Shown one piece after another: positions 43,898-51,185 of a DNA stretch of 64,000 bases; the stretch's first letter is position 1; each line of letters begins with the position of its first letter. Under the pieces are notes generated by a model. It did no database searches. It saw nothing but the letters and a program-made list of their open reading frames with translations, and was not told the origin of the DNA. Origin of the DNA: Bacillus pseudomycoides DSM 12442 (GTDB taxonomy: Bacteria > Bacillota > Bacilli > Bacillales > Bacillaceae_G); NCBI RefSeq assembly GCF_000161455.1, contig NZ_CM000745.1:455880-519879 (forward strand), given 5' to 3'. Made by a program: the position numbers and the translations under genes.

Positions 43898-44569
43898 TCA
43901 TTCGCTTTTCCACTTATATCCCACTTTATAGATAGTCTCTAAGTATTTTTCAACAGGAAAGTCTTTTTTTCGTAATTTATCACGGATATTGCGAATATGT
44001 GAGTCAACAGTACGATATTCAATATCTGTTTGATAACCCCATATTTTTTCAATTAAATCATCACGGCTATAAGCTCGGTTTGTATTTTGTAAAAACAGTC
44101 CTAGTAATGAAAACTCGATAGGTGTAAGGGGAATTTTCTCGCTGTAAACAGTAACAGTATGTTTTGTTTTATCCCATTCAATGCCATTGAAGCTTATAAA
44201 ACCATCCTTTTTTGTTCGGCGCAGTACAGCTTCAATTCGTGCAACTAGTACTTGTTCGTCAAAAGGTTTTGTAATATAATCATCGGCTCCCATTGTAAGT
44301 CCTTTTACCATATCGTAGTTTTGATTACGAGCTGTTAACATTATGATTGGAACATTGCTGATTTGACGGATTTGATAACATGTATCCCATCCATCCATAT
44401 TGGGCATCATCACATCTAACAAAATGATATCGAAGTTCTTTTGTTGAATTAGTTCAAGAGCTTCTATACCTGAATTGGCTTTCATACAAAAATAACCACG
44501 TGGGCTCAAAAATAAATCTAACAATCGCAACATGCGTTCTTCATCGTCTACTAATAAGATTTTAATCAT
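43898..44569 (-). CDS. OmpR-family response regulator
   Basis: This regulator of about 223 residues has a complete receiver (LVDDEERMLRLL, phosphoacceptor Asp in ILLDVMMPNMDGWD, IMLTARNQNYD, and lysine in YITKPFDEQVL) and an OmpR winged helix ending TIYKVGYKWKSE. The ATG is set by GAGGTG nine bases upstream; an in-frame GTG lies in the ribosome site itself and is unlikely. The kinase gene follows after 140 bp that include a bcr1-like element. The target genes are unknown. Confidence 0.92.
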   Translation of the reverse strand: MIKILLVDDEERMLRLLDLFLSPRGYFCMKANSGIEALELIQQKNFDIILLDVMMPNMDGWDTCYQIRQISNVPIIMLTARNQNYDMVKGLTMGADDYITKPFDEQVLVARIEAVLRRTKKDGFISFNGIEWDKTKHTVTVYSEKIPLTPIEFSLLGLFLQNTNRAYSRDDLIEKIWGYQTDIEYRTVDSHIRNIRDKLRKKDFPVEKYLETIYKVGYKWKSE

Positions 44570-44769
44570 AGTCTTGTGCACCTCAAAACATTCATTCTAC
44601 TTTGTATAGTTTACATGAAAATAATAAAAAACTCTGTTTACGTGATTGAATTGTAGTGTATTTTTTCTACTAAGGCAATTGACATAAAAAATGCACTACT
44701 TTTGCACAACTCTTTTTTATAATAGAAAGCGTAGCGACACAAAATACCCTATGTTGCGACATAACGTCA

Positions 44770-44886
44770 TGTCATTTTATTTATAAAATGACAATTCCAT
44801 TCTATTGTGTATGTGAGATAGTGAGGAATTTCGTATTCACCTCGCATCGGATAAGGAAAATCTCCTATCTCACACTTTTTTTATTG
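44770..44886 (+). ncRNA. Structured leader of a small membrane-peptide gene
   Basis: An 11-bp perfect palindrome (44770-44793) precedes a longer stem-loop with closing stem TGTGAGATAG / CTATCTCACA (44812-44821, 44865-44874) and an internal GAGG...CCTC hairpin. CTTTTTTTTATT follows directly, so it looks like a terminator or attenuator before the small reading frame. It matches no riboswitch I know. Confidence 0.45.
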
Positions 44887-44906
44887 TTATAAAGGGGACT
44901 ATACAC

Positions 44907-45029
44907 GTGAGTAAAAAAGAAGAACGTTTACAAAAAGATAAACAAGAGCGCAATGCTATTGTGATGTGTATTGCCGTATCTATGCTAATTATTGTGACGT
45001 GTGCTAATAAATTTTTCGGAATTCTATAA
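44907..45029 (+). CDS. Small membrane protein, 40 residues
   Basis: A GTG start with AAAGGGG upstream opens a charged N-terminus (MSKKEERLQKDKQERN), followed by one membrane segment (AIVMCIAVSMLIIVTCA) and a short tail. A strong terminator follows directly, so the gene appears to be a separate transcription unit. The structured leader precedes it. Family unknown. Confidence 0.6.
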   Translation: MSKKEERLQKDKQERNAIVMCIAVSMLIIVTCANKFFGIL

Positions 45030-45037
45030 TAGATGTA

Positions 45038-45077
45038 AAGGCTCATTGTTTCATTTTGAGAAACAATGAGCTTTTTT
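45038..45077 (+). terminator. Terminator after 40-residue peptide gene
   Basis: GCTCATTGTTTC pairs with GAAACAATGAGC over 12 bp, followed by TTTTTT. Confidence 0.92.
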
Positions 45078-45090
45078 ATTTGTACGTAAA

Positions 45091-45123
45091 AATCCCCTGT
45101 ATGCTATGTACAGGGGATTTTTG
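45091..45123. terminator. Bidirectional terminator
   Basis: AATCCCCTGTA and TACAGGGGATT form an 11-bp perfect stem with T-runs on both sides. It can act for the minus-strand peptide gene that ends at 45155. Confidence 0.85.
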
Positions 45124-45154
45124 TATAGGAAGGAATCAAAAAATGATAGAAGCT

Positions 45155-45244
45155 TTATACAATAAACCAAGGAAGAATTGCTAATCCTGAAGTGACGATT
45201 ATTGTACCAAAAATGAACAAAATAAGATGTTTGTGCTGTTTCAT
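45155..45244 (-). CDS. Small membrane peptide, 29 residues
   Basis: The reading frame starts MKQHKHLILFIFGTIIVTSG and ends LPWFIV; it is one membrane helix with a basic N-terminus. GGAGG lies 9-10 nt before the ATG. It sits between promoter-like repeat copy C upstream and a terminator downstream, which is good evidence for a real small gene. Family unknown. Confidence 0.5.
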   Translation of the reverse strand: MKQHKHLILFIFGTIIVTSGLAILPWFIV

Positions 45245-45309
45245 ATCTGTTATTCCTCCAATTACTGATTTCATTCTATTACTTCTATTATTTTTTCATC
45301 TCTCATGTC

Positions 45310-45398
45310 TTTTTGTTGTGATTTCGTACTTTTAGTATAGCGAAGAGGAGGGAATAGAACCATTCAATAAGATGACGGGAACATTACATTGTTGTAAG
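45310..45398 (-). repeat. Promoter-like dispersed repeat, copy C
   Basis: Related to the copies near 28430 and 38430. On the minus strand it carries TTACAACAATGTAA (45384-45397), a GTCATCTTATT block and CGCTATACTAAAAGTA. It drives towards the 29-residue peptide gene. Confidence 0.55.
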
Positions 45399-45449
45399 AA
45401 AAAACACCTTTATCGAAAGGTGTTTTTTATATAAATTGATGCTATACAA

Positions 45450-45956
45450 TTAGTCATTTAAAAATAAAACCATATGTTCTTCATCCCAATACTGTCCATT
45501 GTGCTTTAAGGCACGTTCTTGTACGCCATACGTTTGGAAGCCAAGCGATTCGTATAATTTTTTCGCAGCTTCATTTCCCATAACAACATCAAGCATGAGC
45601 TGTTCAACATGTAGTTTATATGCATTTTCAATAATAGCTTTTATTAATGCACGTCCAGCTCCAAGACCACGAGCTTTTGGAGAGACATAAACAGAGCCGA
45701 TTTTTGCTTTATGTTCTTGTTTAATAAATGACTTTGTTTCTAATGTAGCAATTCCAATTAAATCATTATCTTTAAAGACACCAATTGTATATTTATTAGG
45801 GTTATCTAACCGTTTTGCCATTGCAGCAATAGGATCCTCATGTTTTAATACATCTTCATAAGAGGAACTAAAGGCTTCCGGATTTTGTGTTAATCCTTCC
45901 ATACACACTTTTAAATAAATTTTTGCATCCTCTTTTGTTAATAAACGAATTTCCAT
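45450..45956 (-). CDS. GNAT N-acetyltransferase, paralogue 2
   Basis: This 168-residue acetyltransferase is closely related to the GNAT encoded at 41676. It has the same acetyl-CoA loop in KIGSVYVSPKARGLGAGRALI, the same LMLDVVMGNEAAKKLYESLGF and the same ending EEHMVLFLND. GAGGAGG lies before the ATG. The two copies bracket the two-component system and small-peptide genes and probably arose by duplication. The substrate is unknown. Confidence 0.88.
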   Translation of the reverse strand: MEIRLLTKEDAKIYLKVCMEGLTQNPEAFSSSYEDVLKHEDPIAAMAKRLDNPNKYTIGVFKDNDLIGIATLETKSFIKQEHKAKIGSVYVSPKARGLGAGRALIKAIIENAYKLHVEQLMLDVVMGNEAAKKLYESLGFQTYGVQERALKHNGQYWDEEHMVLFLND

Positions 45957-46252
45957 AGCTGTAACCTCCTCAGTTTATCCTGCTTTATAGGAAAATAAAT
46001 AATCTGCTTTAATATTTAAAGAAGAAATTTGTAATCCGTAAGGGTCTGATGATTATATTGATAGAACATCTACTGTGTATTCATAAACATATTCTGTACG
46101 TATTCTTTCTTAATTTGTAAAAGAATAAGAAGATATATGCGAGGAAGACAGGTGTCTTCATTTGTTTTTTAGTAATTCACTTTATGTAATGAAATTATAT
46201 ATTAACTTTATTAACTATTCAACAAATAAATATATTACATTTTTATAACTAA
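45957..46252. other. Gap with an orphan hairpin
   Basis: This A/T-rich gap has no convincing gene. A small perfect hairpin with T-rich tail (GAAGACAGGTGTCTTC at 46144-46159, then ATTTGTTTTTTAG) looks like a plus-strand terminator without a known gene before it. Confidence 0.35.
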
Positions 46253-46278
46253 AAAAACGATCCCTTTAGCAGGAATCA
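46253..46278 (-). terminator. Terminator at fdhD stop codon
   Basis: On the minus strand GATTCCT and AGGGATC pair across CTAA and are followed by GTTTTTTT. The stem overlaps the stop codon. Confidence 0.7.
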
Positions 46279-47085
46279 TTTTGTTTCTGGTATATATCCT
46301 TCAACTCGTTCTGGATGAGTATAAATATTACAGGAGTCATTACGAATAAACCCAACTACCGTAATGCCTAAATCATGAGCGAGCTGTAATGCTAATTTTG
46401 TGGGAGCTGATTTAGAAAGAACAATTTCGCAACCGATTTTAGAAACTTTTAGCAAAATTTCAGATGAAATTCGGCCACTAAATACAATAATTTTCCCTTT
46501 AATGGGGATATGATTGCGTAAACAATGGCCATAGATTTTATCTAATGCGTTGTGTCGTCCAATATCCATTCTTGATATGAGAACGGTATTTCGATCGCAC
46601 AGGGCGGTATTATGGACCCCGCCTGTTTGACGAAACGTAGTGGAAGATCGCTGTAAGGTATTCATTAAATGAAAGCATTCTTCTGGAGTAATTGTTACAT
46701 GTATATCATGTAAAGTTTTTGCTTTTGCTGCATCGTTTACAAAAACAAACCCTTGTCTACTTTTGCCGCAACAAGAAGTGACATATCGTTTGTTATATAG
46801 CGTTTGATAGAGTGGATTGATTTGTGATGTTTTTACATGGACAACCCCTTTGTCTTTTTGTATCCATAATTCATCAATGTTCTCATAAGAAGCAATAATT
46901 CCTTCAGAAATTAAAAAACCTATTACCATATCTTCAATATAATTTGGAGTGCATACAACTGTTACATATTCTTCCCCGTTTAATTTAATTGTTACAGGGG
47001 ATTCTGTAACAACTTCATCTTCTCGTTCGGAAAAGGCTCCTCCTTGATAACGTATCATTTTATATGTTTCTTGGACAGGCTCCAT
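46276..47085 (-). CDS. fdhD: FdhD, formate dehydrogenase sulfurtransferase
   Basis: FdhD delivers sulfur to the molybdenum cofactor of formate dehydrogenases. This protein (about 269 residues) has VCTPNYIEDMVIGFLISEGII, the catalytic loop SCCGKSRQG with the conserved Cys pair, GGVHNTALCDR, the conserved DIGRHNALDKIYG and FSGRISSEILLK. AAGGGG precedes the chosen ATG (MEPVQETYKM). The gene is divergent from the formate dehydrogenase gene, which fits its role. Confidence 0.94.
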   Translation of the reverse strand: MEPVQETYKMIRYQGGAFSEREDEVVTESPVTIKLNGEEYVTVVCTPNYIEDMVIGFLISEGIIASYENIDELWIQKDKGVVHVKTSQINPLYQTLYNKRYVTSCCGKSRQGFVFVNDAAKAKTLHDIHVTITPEECFHLMNTLQRSSTTFRQTGGVHNTALCDRNTVLISRMDIGRHNALDKIYGHCLRNHIPIKGKIIVFSGRISSEILLKVSKIGCEIVLSKSAPTKLALQLAHDLGITVVGFIRNDSCNIYTHPERVEGYIPETK

Positions 47086-47149
47086 ACTATTTTCCCCTTC
47101 GTATGTATTTTTCTTCCTATTCATCATAAAACATTGAAAAAATAAAAGC

Positions 47150-47352
47150 ATCTGTTATCTATATAAATCCATTTTGATTTTTCGACATATAAGTCGCTGC
47201 TAGGAAGAGAAAAGATGACGGCTACTTGTTTTCTCTCTTTGTTTTCACTTGGCATGGGGCAGGAAAAGAAACTGACTGCTTCTATGCATGGCCGGATGCT
47301 TTCTCCCATCTAAAAAGACAGGTTTTATGTTTATTTTTCAGTTTCTATATAT
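47150..47352 (-). repeat. Long intergenic repeat, copy 1
   Basis: One of three copies (others near 53076 and 61341). The shared core, read on the minus strand, is TTTTTAGATGGGAGAAAGCA, then CGGCCATGCATAGAAGC, ending CTTATATGTCGAAAAATC and AAAATGGATTTATATA. A 61-codon frame (MGESIRPCIEAV) lies inside it and recurs in copy 3. Confidence 0.65.
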
Positions 47353-47479
47353 TATTTGGTTATTATTGTATATGTAAGATATAATAGAGTAGTAGAATAG
47401 TGTCATTTTTTATACCTTATAGCATCAAGAATCGACTTCTAAGATAGGATTTCAACAGAGCGTTTCAAAAAATGTATAG

Positions 47480-47515
47480 CAATATAGTTTTGAAAACGGA
47501 TTCAAAACTATATTG
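47480..47515 (+). promoter_or_regulatory. Perfect 15-bp inverted repeat upstream of fdhF
   Basis: CAATATAGTTTTGAA and TTCAAAACTATATTG flank a 6-nt spacer, ending 29 bp before the start codon. It could be an operator or an mRNA hairpin. Confidence 0.6.
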
Positions 47516-47544
47516 TACAGTTAGTTGTAAGGAGAGGGGAAACT

Positions 47545-50487
47545 ATGGCAGAACAAACGGTTCGTGTAACCGTAGATGGAAAGGAATTTCTTTCATCTGG
47601 TGAAAAGACGATACTGCAATTATTTAACGAAAGTAATTTAGAGCACCCACAAATTTGTCACGTACCAGAGGTTGATCCAATTCAAACTTGTGATACATGT
47701 ATTGTAGAAGTGGATGGAAAATTAATGCGTGCTTGTTCAACGAAATTAGAAAATGGTATGCATATCGAAAGACAATCAGCGCGTGCAAAAGAAGCACAAA
47801 CGGAAGCGATGGATCGAATATTAGAGAATCATTTATTGTATTGTACAGTATGTGATAATAATAACGGGAACTGTAAAGTCCATAATACGGTACATATGAT
47901 GGGAATTGAAGAGCAGAAATATCCATATGAACCGAAAGTTAGTGCAAAAGAAGTGGATATGACTCATCCATTTTATCGTTACGATCCCAATCAATGTATT
48001 GCTTGTGGACAATGTGTAGAAGTATGTCAGAATTTACAAGTAAACGAAACATTATCGATTGATTGGAGTTTAGATCGTCCGCGTGTTATTTGGGATAATG
48101 GGGTGAGTATTAACGATTCCTCTTGTGTTAGTTGCGGACAATGTGTAACAGTTTGCCCTTGTAACGCATTAATGGAAAAATCTATGCTTGGGGAAGCTGG
48201 ATTCATGACTGGATTGAAACCAAATGTTTTAGACCCAATGATTGATTTTGTAAAGGATGTAGAACCTGGATATAGTAGTATTTTAGCAGTTTCAGAAGTT
48301 GAATCTGCAATGCGTGCAACGAAGATTAATAAGACGAAAACAGTTTGTACATTTTGCGGTGTAGGCTGTTCGTTTGAAGTGTGGACGAAGGATCGTCAAA
48401 TTTTAAAAGTACAACCTGTATCAGACGCACCAGTAAACGGAATTTCTACATGTGTGAAAGGAAAGTTCGGATGGGACTTTGTAAACAGTGAAGACCGTAT
48501 TACGAAGCCTTTGATTCGTCAAGGGGATATGTTCGTTGAAGCATCATGGGAAGAAGCATTAGAAGTTGTTGCGTCCAATATGCAACATATTAAATCGGAA
48601 CATGGTAGTGATGCATTTGGCTTTATCTCTTCTTCAAAAGTAACAAATGAAGAAAACTATTTAATGCAAAAGTTAGCTCGTCAAATATATGGAACAAATA
48701 ATGTGGATAACTGTTCTCGTTACTGTCAATCGCCAGCAACAGATGGTTTATTTAAAACTGTTGGTATGGGCGGTGACGCTGGGACAGTGAAAGATATTGC
48801 TGAGGCAGGACTAGTCATTGTTGTCGGTGCAAACCCGACAGAGGGACATCCAGTACTTGCAACACGTGTAAAACGTGCTCACAAATTGCATGAACAAAAA
48901 CTAATTGTAGCGGACCTTCGCAAACATGAAATGGCAGAGCGTGCTGATCTGTTTGTTCATCCGCGCCAAGGAACTGACTATGTATGGCTTGCTGGTGTAA
49001 CAAAATATATTATTGATCAAGATTGGCATGATAAAAAATTCTTAGATGAAAATGTGAAGAATTTTGATGAATATAGCAAGATGTTAGAAAAATATACACT
49101 TGATTATACGGAAAGTATTACAGGTATTTCTAAAGATACATTAAAAGAAATGGCTCGTATGGTATATGAAGCAGATGGTACTTGTATACTTTGGGGTATG
49201 GGTGTTACACAAAATACAGGAGGAAGTACAACATCTGCAGCGATTTCAAACTTACTTCTTGTAACAGGTAACTATCGTCGCCCGGGTGCAGGTGCATATC
49301 CACTCCGCGGACATAATAATGTACAAGGTGCTTGTGATATGGCAACATTACCAAACTGGCTTCCAGGTTATCAAGCGGTATCGGATGATGCAATGCGTGC
49401 GAAATTTGAAAAAGCATATGGAACTACGATTCCGAAAGAGCCAGGGCTAAATAACATTGCGATGCTACTTGCAGCAGAAGAAGGAAAATTGCGTGGTATG
49501 TATGTTATGGGAGAAGAAATGGCTTTAGTAGATTCAAATGCAAATCATGTACAGCATATTTTAGCAAATCTTGATTTCCTTGTTGTTCAAGATATGTTCT
49601 TATCAAAAACAGCGCGCTTTGCGGATGTTATTTTACCAGCAGCACCAAGTTTAGAAAAAGAGGGAACATTTACAAATACAGAGCGCCGTATTCAACGTTT
49701 ATATGAAGTTATGAAACCGCTTGGTGATTCTAAACCAGACTGGTGGATTTTACAAAAAGTAGCACGTGTACTTGGTGGGGATTGGAATTATGAGAACCCA
49801 AGTGAAATTATGGATGAAATTGCATCACTTGCGCCGCTCTATTCACAAGCAACATATGATCGTTTAGAAGGATGGAACAGTTTATGCTGGGGAAGTCATG
49901 ACGGTAGTGATACACCGTTATTATATGTCGATGGTTTTAATTTCCCTGATAAAAAAGCCCGTCTTTCACTAGATGAATGGGTGCCGCCAGTTGTAGCGCC
50001 AGAAGACTACGATTTATTATTAAATAATGGTCGTATGTTAGAACATTTCCATGAAGGAAATATGACAAATAAATCAGTGGGGATTCTATCCAAAATTTCT
50101 GAGGTGTTTGTTGAGATTTCGCCTGAGCTTGCTACTGAGCGGAATGTGAAAGATGGTGGCCTTGTAGAACTGACATCACCGTTTGGGAAAATCAAAGTAC
50201 AGGCACTTATTACAGATCGTGTGACTGGAAACGAGTTATATTTACCGATGCATGCGACAGTAAATGAAGAAGCGATTAATATTTTAACAGGAACAGCGAC
50301 AGACCTATATACGTGTACACCGGCTTATAAACAAACGATGGTGAAAATGCGTGTACTACGTGAAAAAGGAAATCGTCCACTTCCTGCTTCAAACCCAAGA
50401 GATAAAAAGCGTCATCCGCAAAATGGTGTTGAAATTCAGCAGAAATGGCAGAGAAAGCAGTACGTATCACTTGTGGATCAGAACTAG
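47545..50487 (+). CDS. fdhF: Formate dehydrogenase alpha subunit, molybdopterin type
   Basis: This 980-residue enzyme oxidises formate to CO2 using Mo/W-bis-molybdopterin. It has an N-terminal [2Fe-2S] domain (Cys38, Cys49, Cys52, Cys64), a His/Cys region (about 95-112), two ferredoxin-like clusters (CIACGQCVEVC from 151; CVSCGQCVTVCPCNA from 194) and a further 4Fe-4S motif CTFCGVGCSFEVW from 268. The molybdopterin core follows. Cys394 in NCSRYCQSP stands where E. coli FdhF has selenocysteine. This is the NuoG-like form with its own electron wire, as in Bacillus YrhE/YjgC. GGAGAGGGG precedes the ATG. Confidence 0.94.
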   Translation: MAEQTVRVTVDGKEFLSSGEKTILQLFNESNLEHPQICHVPEVDPIQTCDTCIVEVDGKLMRACSTKLENGMHIERQSARAKEAQTEAMDRILENHLLYCTVCDNNNGNCKVHNTVHMMGIEEQKYPYEPKVSAKEVDMTHPFYRYDPNQCIACGQCVEVCQNLQVNETLSIDWSLDRPRVIWDNGVSINDSSCVSCGQCVTVCPCNALMEKSMLGEAGFMTGLKPNVLDPMIDFVKDVEPGYSSILAVSEVESAMRATKINKTKTVCTFCGVGCSFEVWTKDRQILKVQPVSDAPVNGISTCVKGKFGWDFVNSEDRITKPLIRQGDMFVEASWEEALEVVASNMQHIKSEHGSDAFGFISSSKVTNEENYLMQKLARQIYGTNNVDNCSRYCQSPATDGLFKTVGMGGDAGTVKDIAEAGLVIVVGANPTEGHPVLATRVKRAHKLHEQKLIVADLRKHEMAERADLFVHPRQGTDYVWLAGVTKYIIDQDWHDKKFLDENVKNFDEYSKMLEKYTLDYTESITGISKDTLKEMARMVYEADGTCILWGMGVTQNTGGSTTSAAISNLLLVTGNYRRPGAGAYPLRGHNNVQGACDMATLPNWLPGYQAVSDDAMRAKFEKAYGTTIPKEPGLNNIAMLLAAEEGKLRGMYVMGEEMALVDSNANHVQHILANLDFLVVQDMFLSKTARFADVILPAAPSLEKEGTFTNTERRIQRLYEVMKPLGDSKPDWWILQKVARVLGGDWNYENPSEIMDEIASLAPLYSQATYDRLEGWNSLCWGSHDGSDTPLLYVDGFNFPDKKARLSLDEWVPPVVAPEDYDLLLNNGRMLEHFHEGNMTNKSVGILSKISEVFVEISPELATERNVKDGGLVELTSPFGKIKVQALITDRVTGNELYLPMHATVNEEAINILTGTATDLYTCTPAYKQTMVKMRVLREKGNRPLPASNPRDKKRHPQNGVEIQQKWQRKQYVSLVDQN

Positions 50488-50499
50488 GGGGCGAAGAAC

Positions 50500-50982
50500 G
50501 TGGCAAAAGAAATTACATTGATTCAGAAAAAGGTCATTACAGAAGCAGAAAAGAAACAACAGTTATCAGATGAACTGCTAACCCAATTAGCTGAGAATCG
50601 TGAAGCGGTAGAAGAGACGATGCAATTGTTAGCACAGTTGCAACAAGCTGGCATATTAGATGCAGCAATTAGTTTGCTTGCTGCAAAAGAAGATGTTTCT
50701 AAAATTGCTGTTGAGCAATTAAATCGTGAACCGGTAAAAAATGCATTAAATAATATGATGGGGGCAGGAGAAGCGCTATCTTCTGTTGATCCAGAAGTAA
50801 CAAAACAGGTGACATCGAGTTTAGTTACAGGATTACAATTTGCAACAGACGAATTAAAAAAGGGTAAGAAAACAAAGGTTATGGACTTCTTTAAAGTATT
50901 AAAAGACCCGGATATTAACAGAGCCATTACTTTTGGATTTAGCTTTTTAAAAGCATTTGGACAAGGATTAGAGAAAAAATAA
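50500..50982 (+). CDS. DUF1641 protein, formate dehydrogenase partner
   Basis: This 160-residue protein matches the DUF1641 family (YrhD/YjgD), which is regularly encoded next to the NuoG-like formate dehydrogenase in Bacillus. The N-terminus is a charged helix (ITEAEKKQQLSDELLTQLAENREAVEETM), then a leucine-rich segment, and the C-terminal signature FKVLKDPDINRAITFGFSFLKAFGQGL is typical of the family. A GTG start has GGGGGCG upstream. The role is thought to be accessory, but no activity is established. Confidence 0.9.
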   Translation: MAKEITLIQKKVITEAEKKQQLSDELLTQLAENREAVEETMQLLAQLQQAGILDAAISLLAAKEDVSKIAVEQLNREPVKNALNNMMGAGEALSSVDPEVTKQVTSSLVTGLQFATDELKKGKKTKVMDFFKVLKDPDINRAITFGFSFLKAFGQGLEKK

Positions 50983-51040
50983 GGTGAAATTTTAGTCAGT
51001 GGGGGTCTTACTGACCGTCAATAGTGTGGTGAAAATGAGA

Positions 51041-51074
51041 AAGAGTGATGGGGGTGTGCCTGTCACTCTTTTTT
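51041..51074 (+). terminator. Terminator after DUF1641 gene
   Basis: AAGAGTGA pairs with TCACTCTT across a GC-rich loop, followed by TTTT. Confidence 0.85.
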
Positions 51075-51185
51075 GGATGTATAAGAGTGTTCATATTAAG
51101 CGGAATATATTATTATAAAAAAGATGGATTTGAAATAGAAATATGGAATCCATCTCAAATATAGTGTTAGAATTTGGAGGGATTT

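Noticed and set aside
47124..47309. 61-codon minus-strand frame in repeat copy 1 as an ordinary gene
   Set aside because: It lies wholly in a dispersed repeat and runs into fdhD; reported as a repeat property instead.
47545..50487. Selenocysteine formate dehydrogenase
   Set aside because: No in-frame TGA; the position is Cys394.
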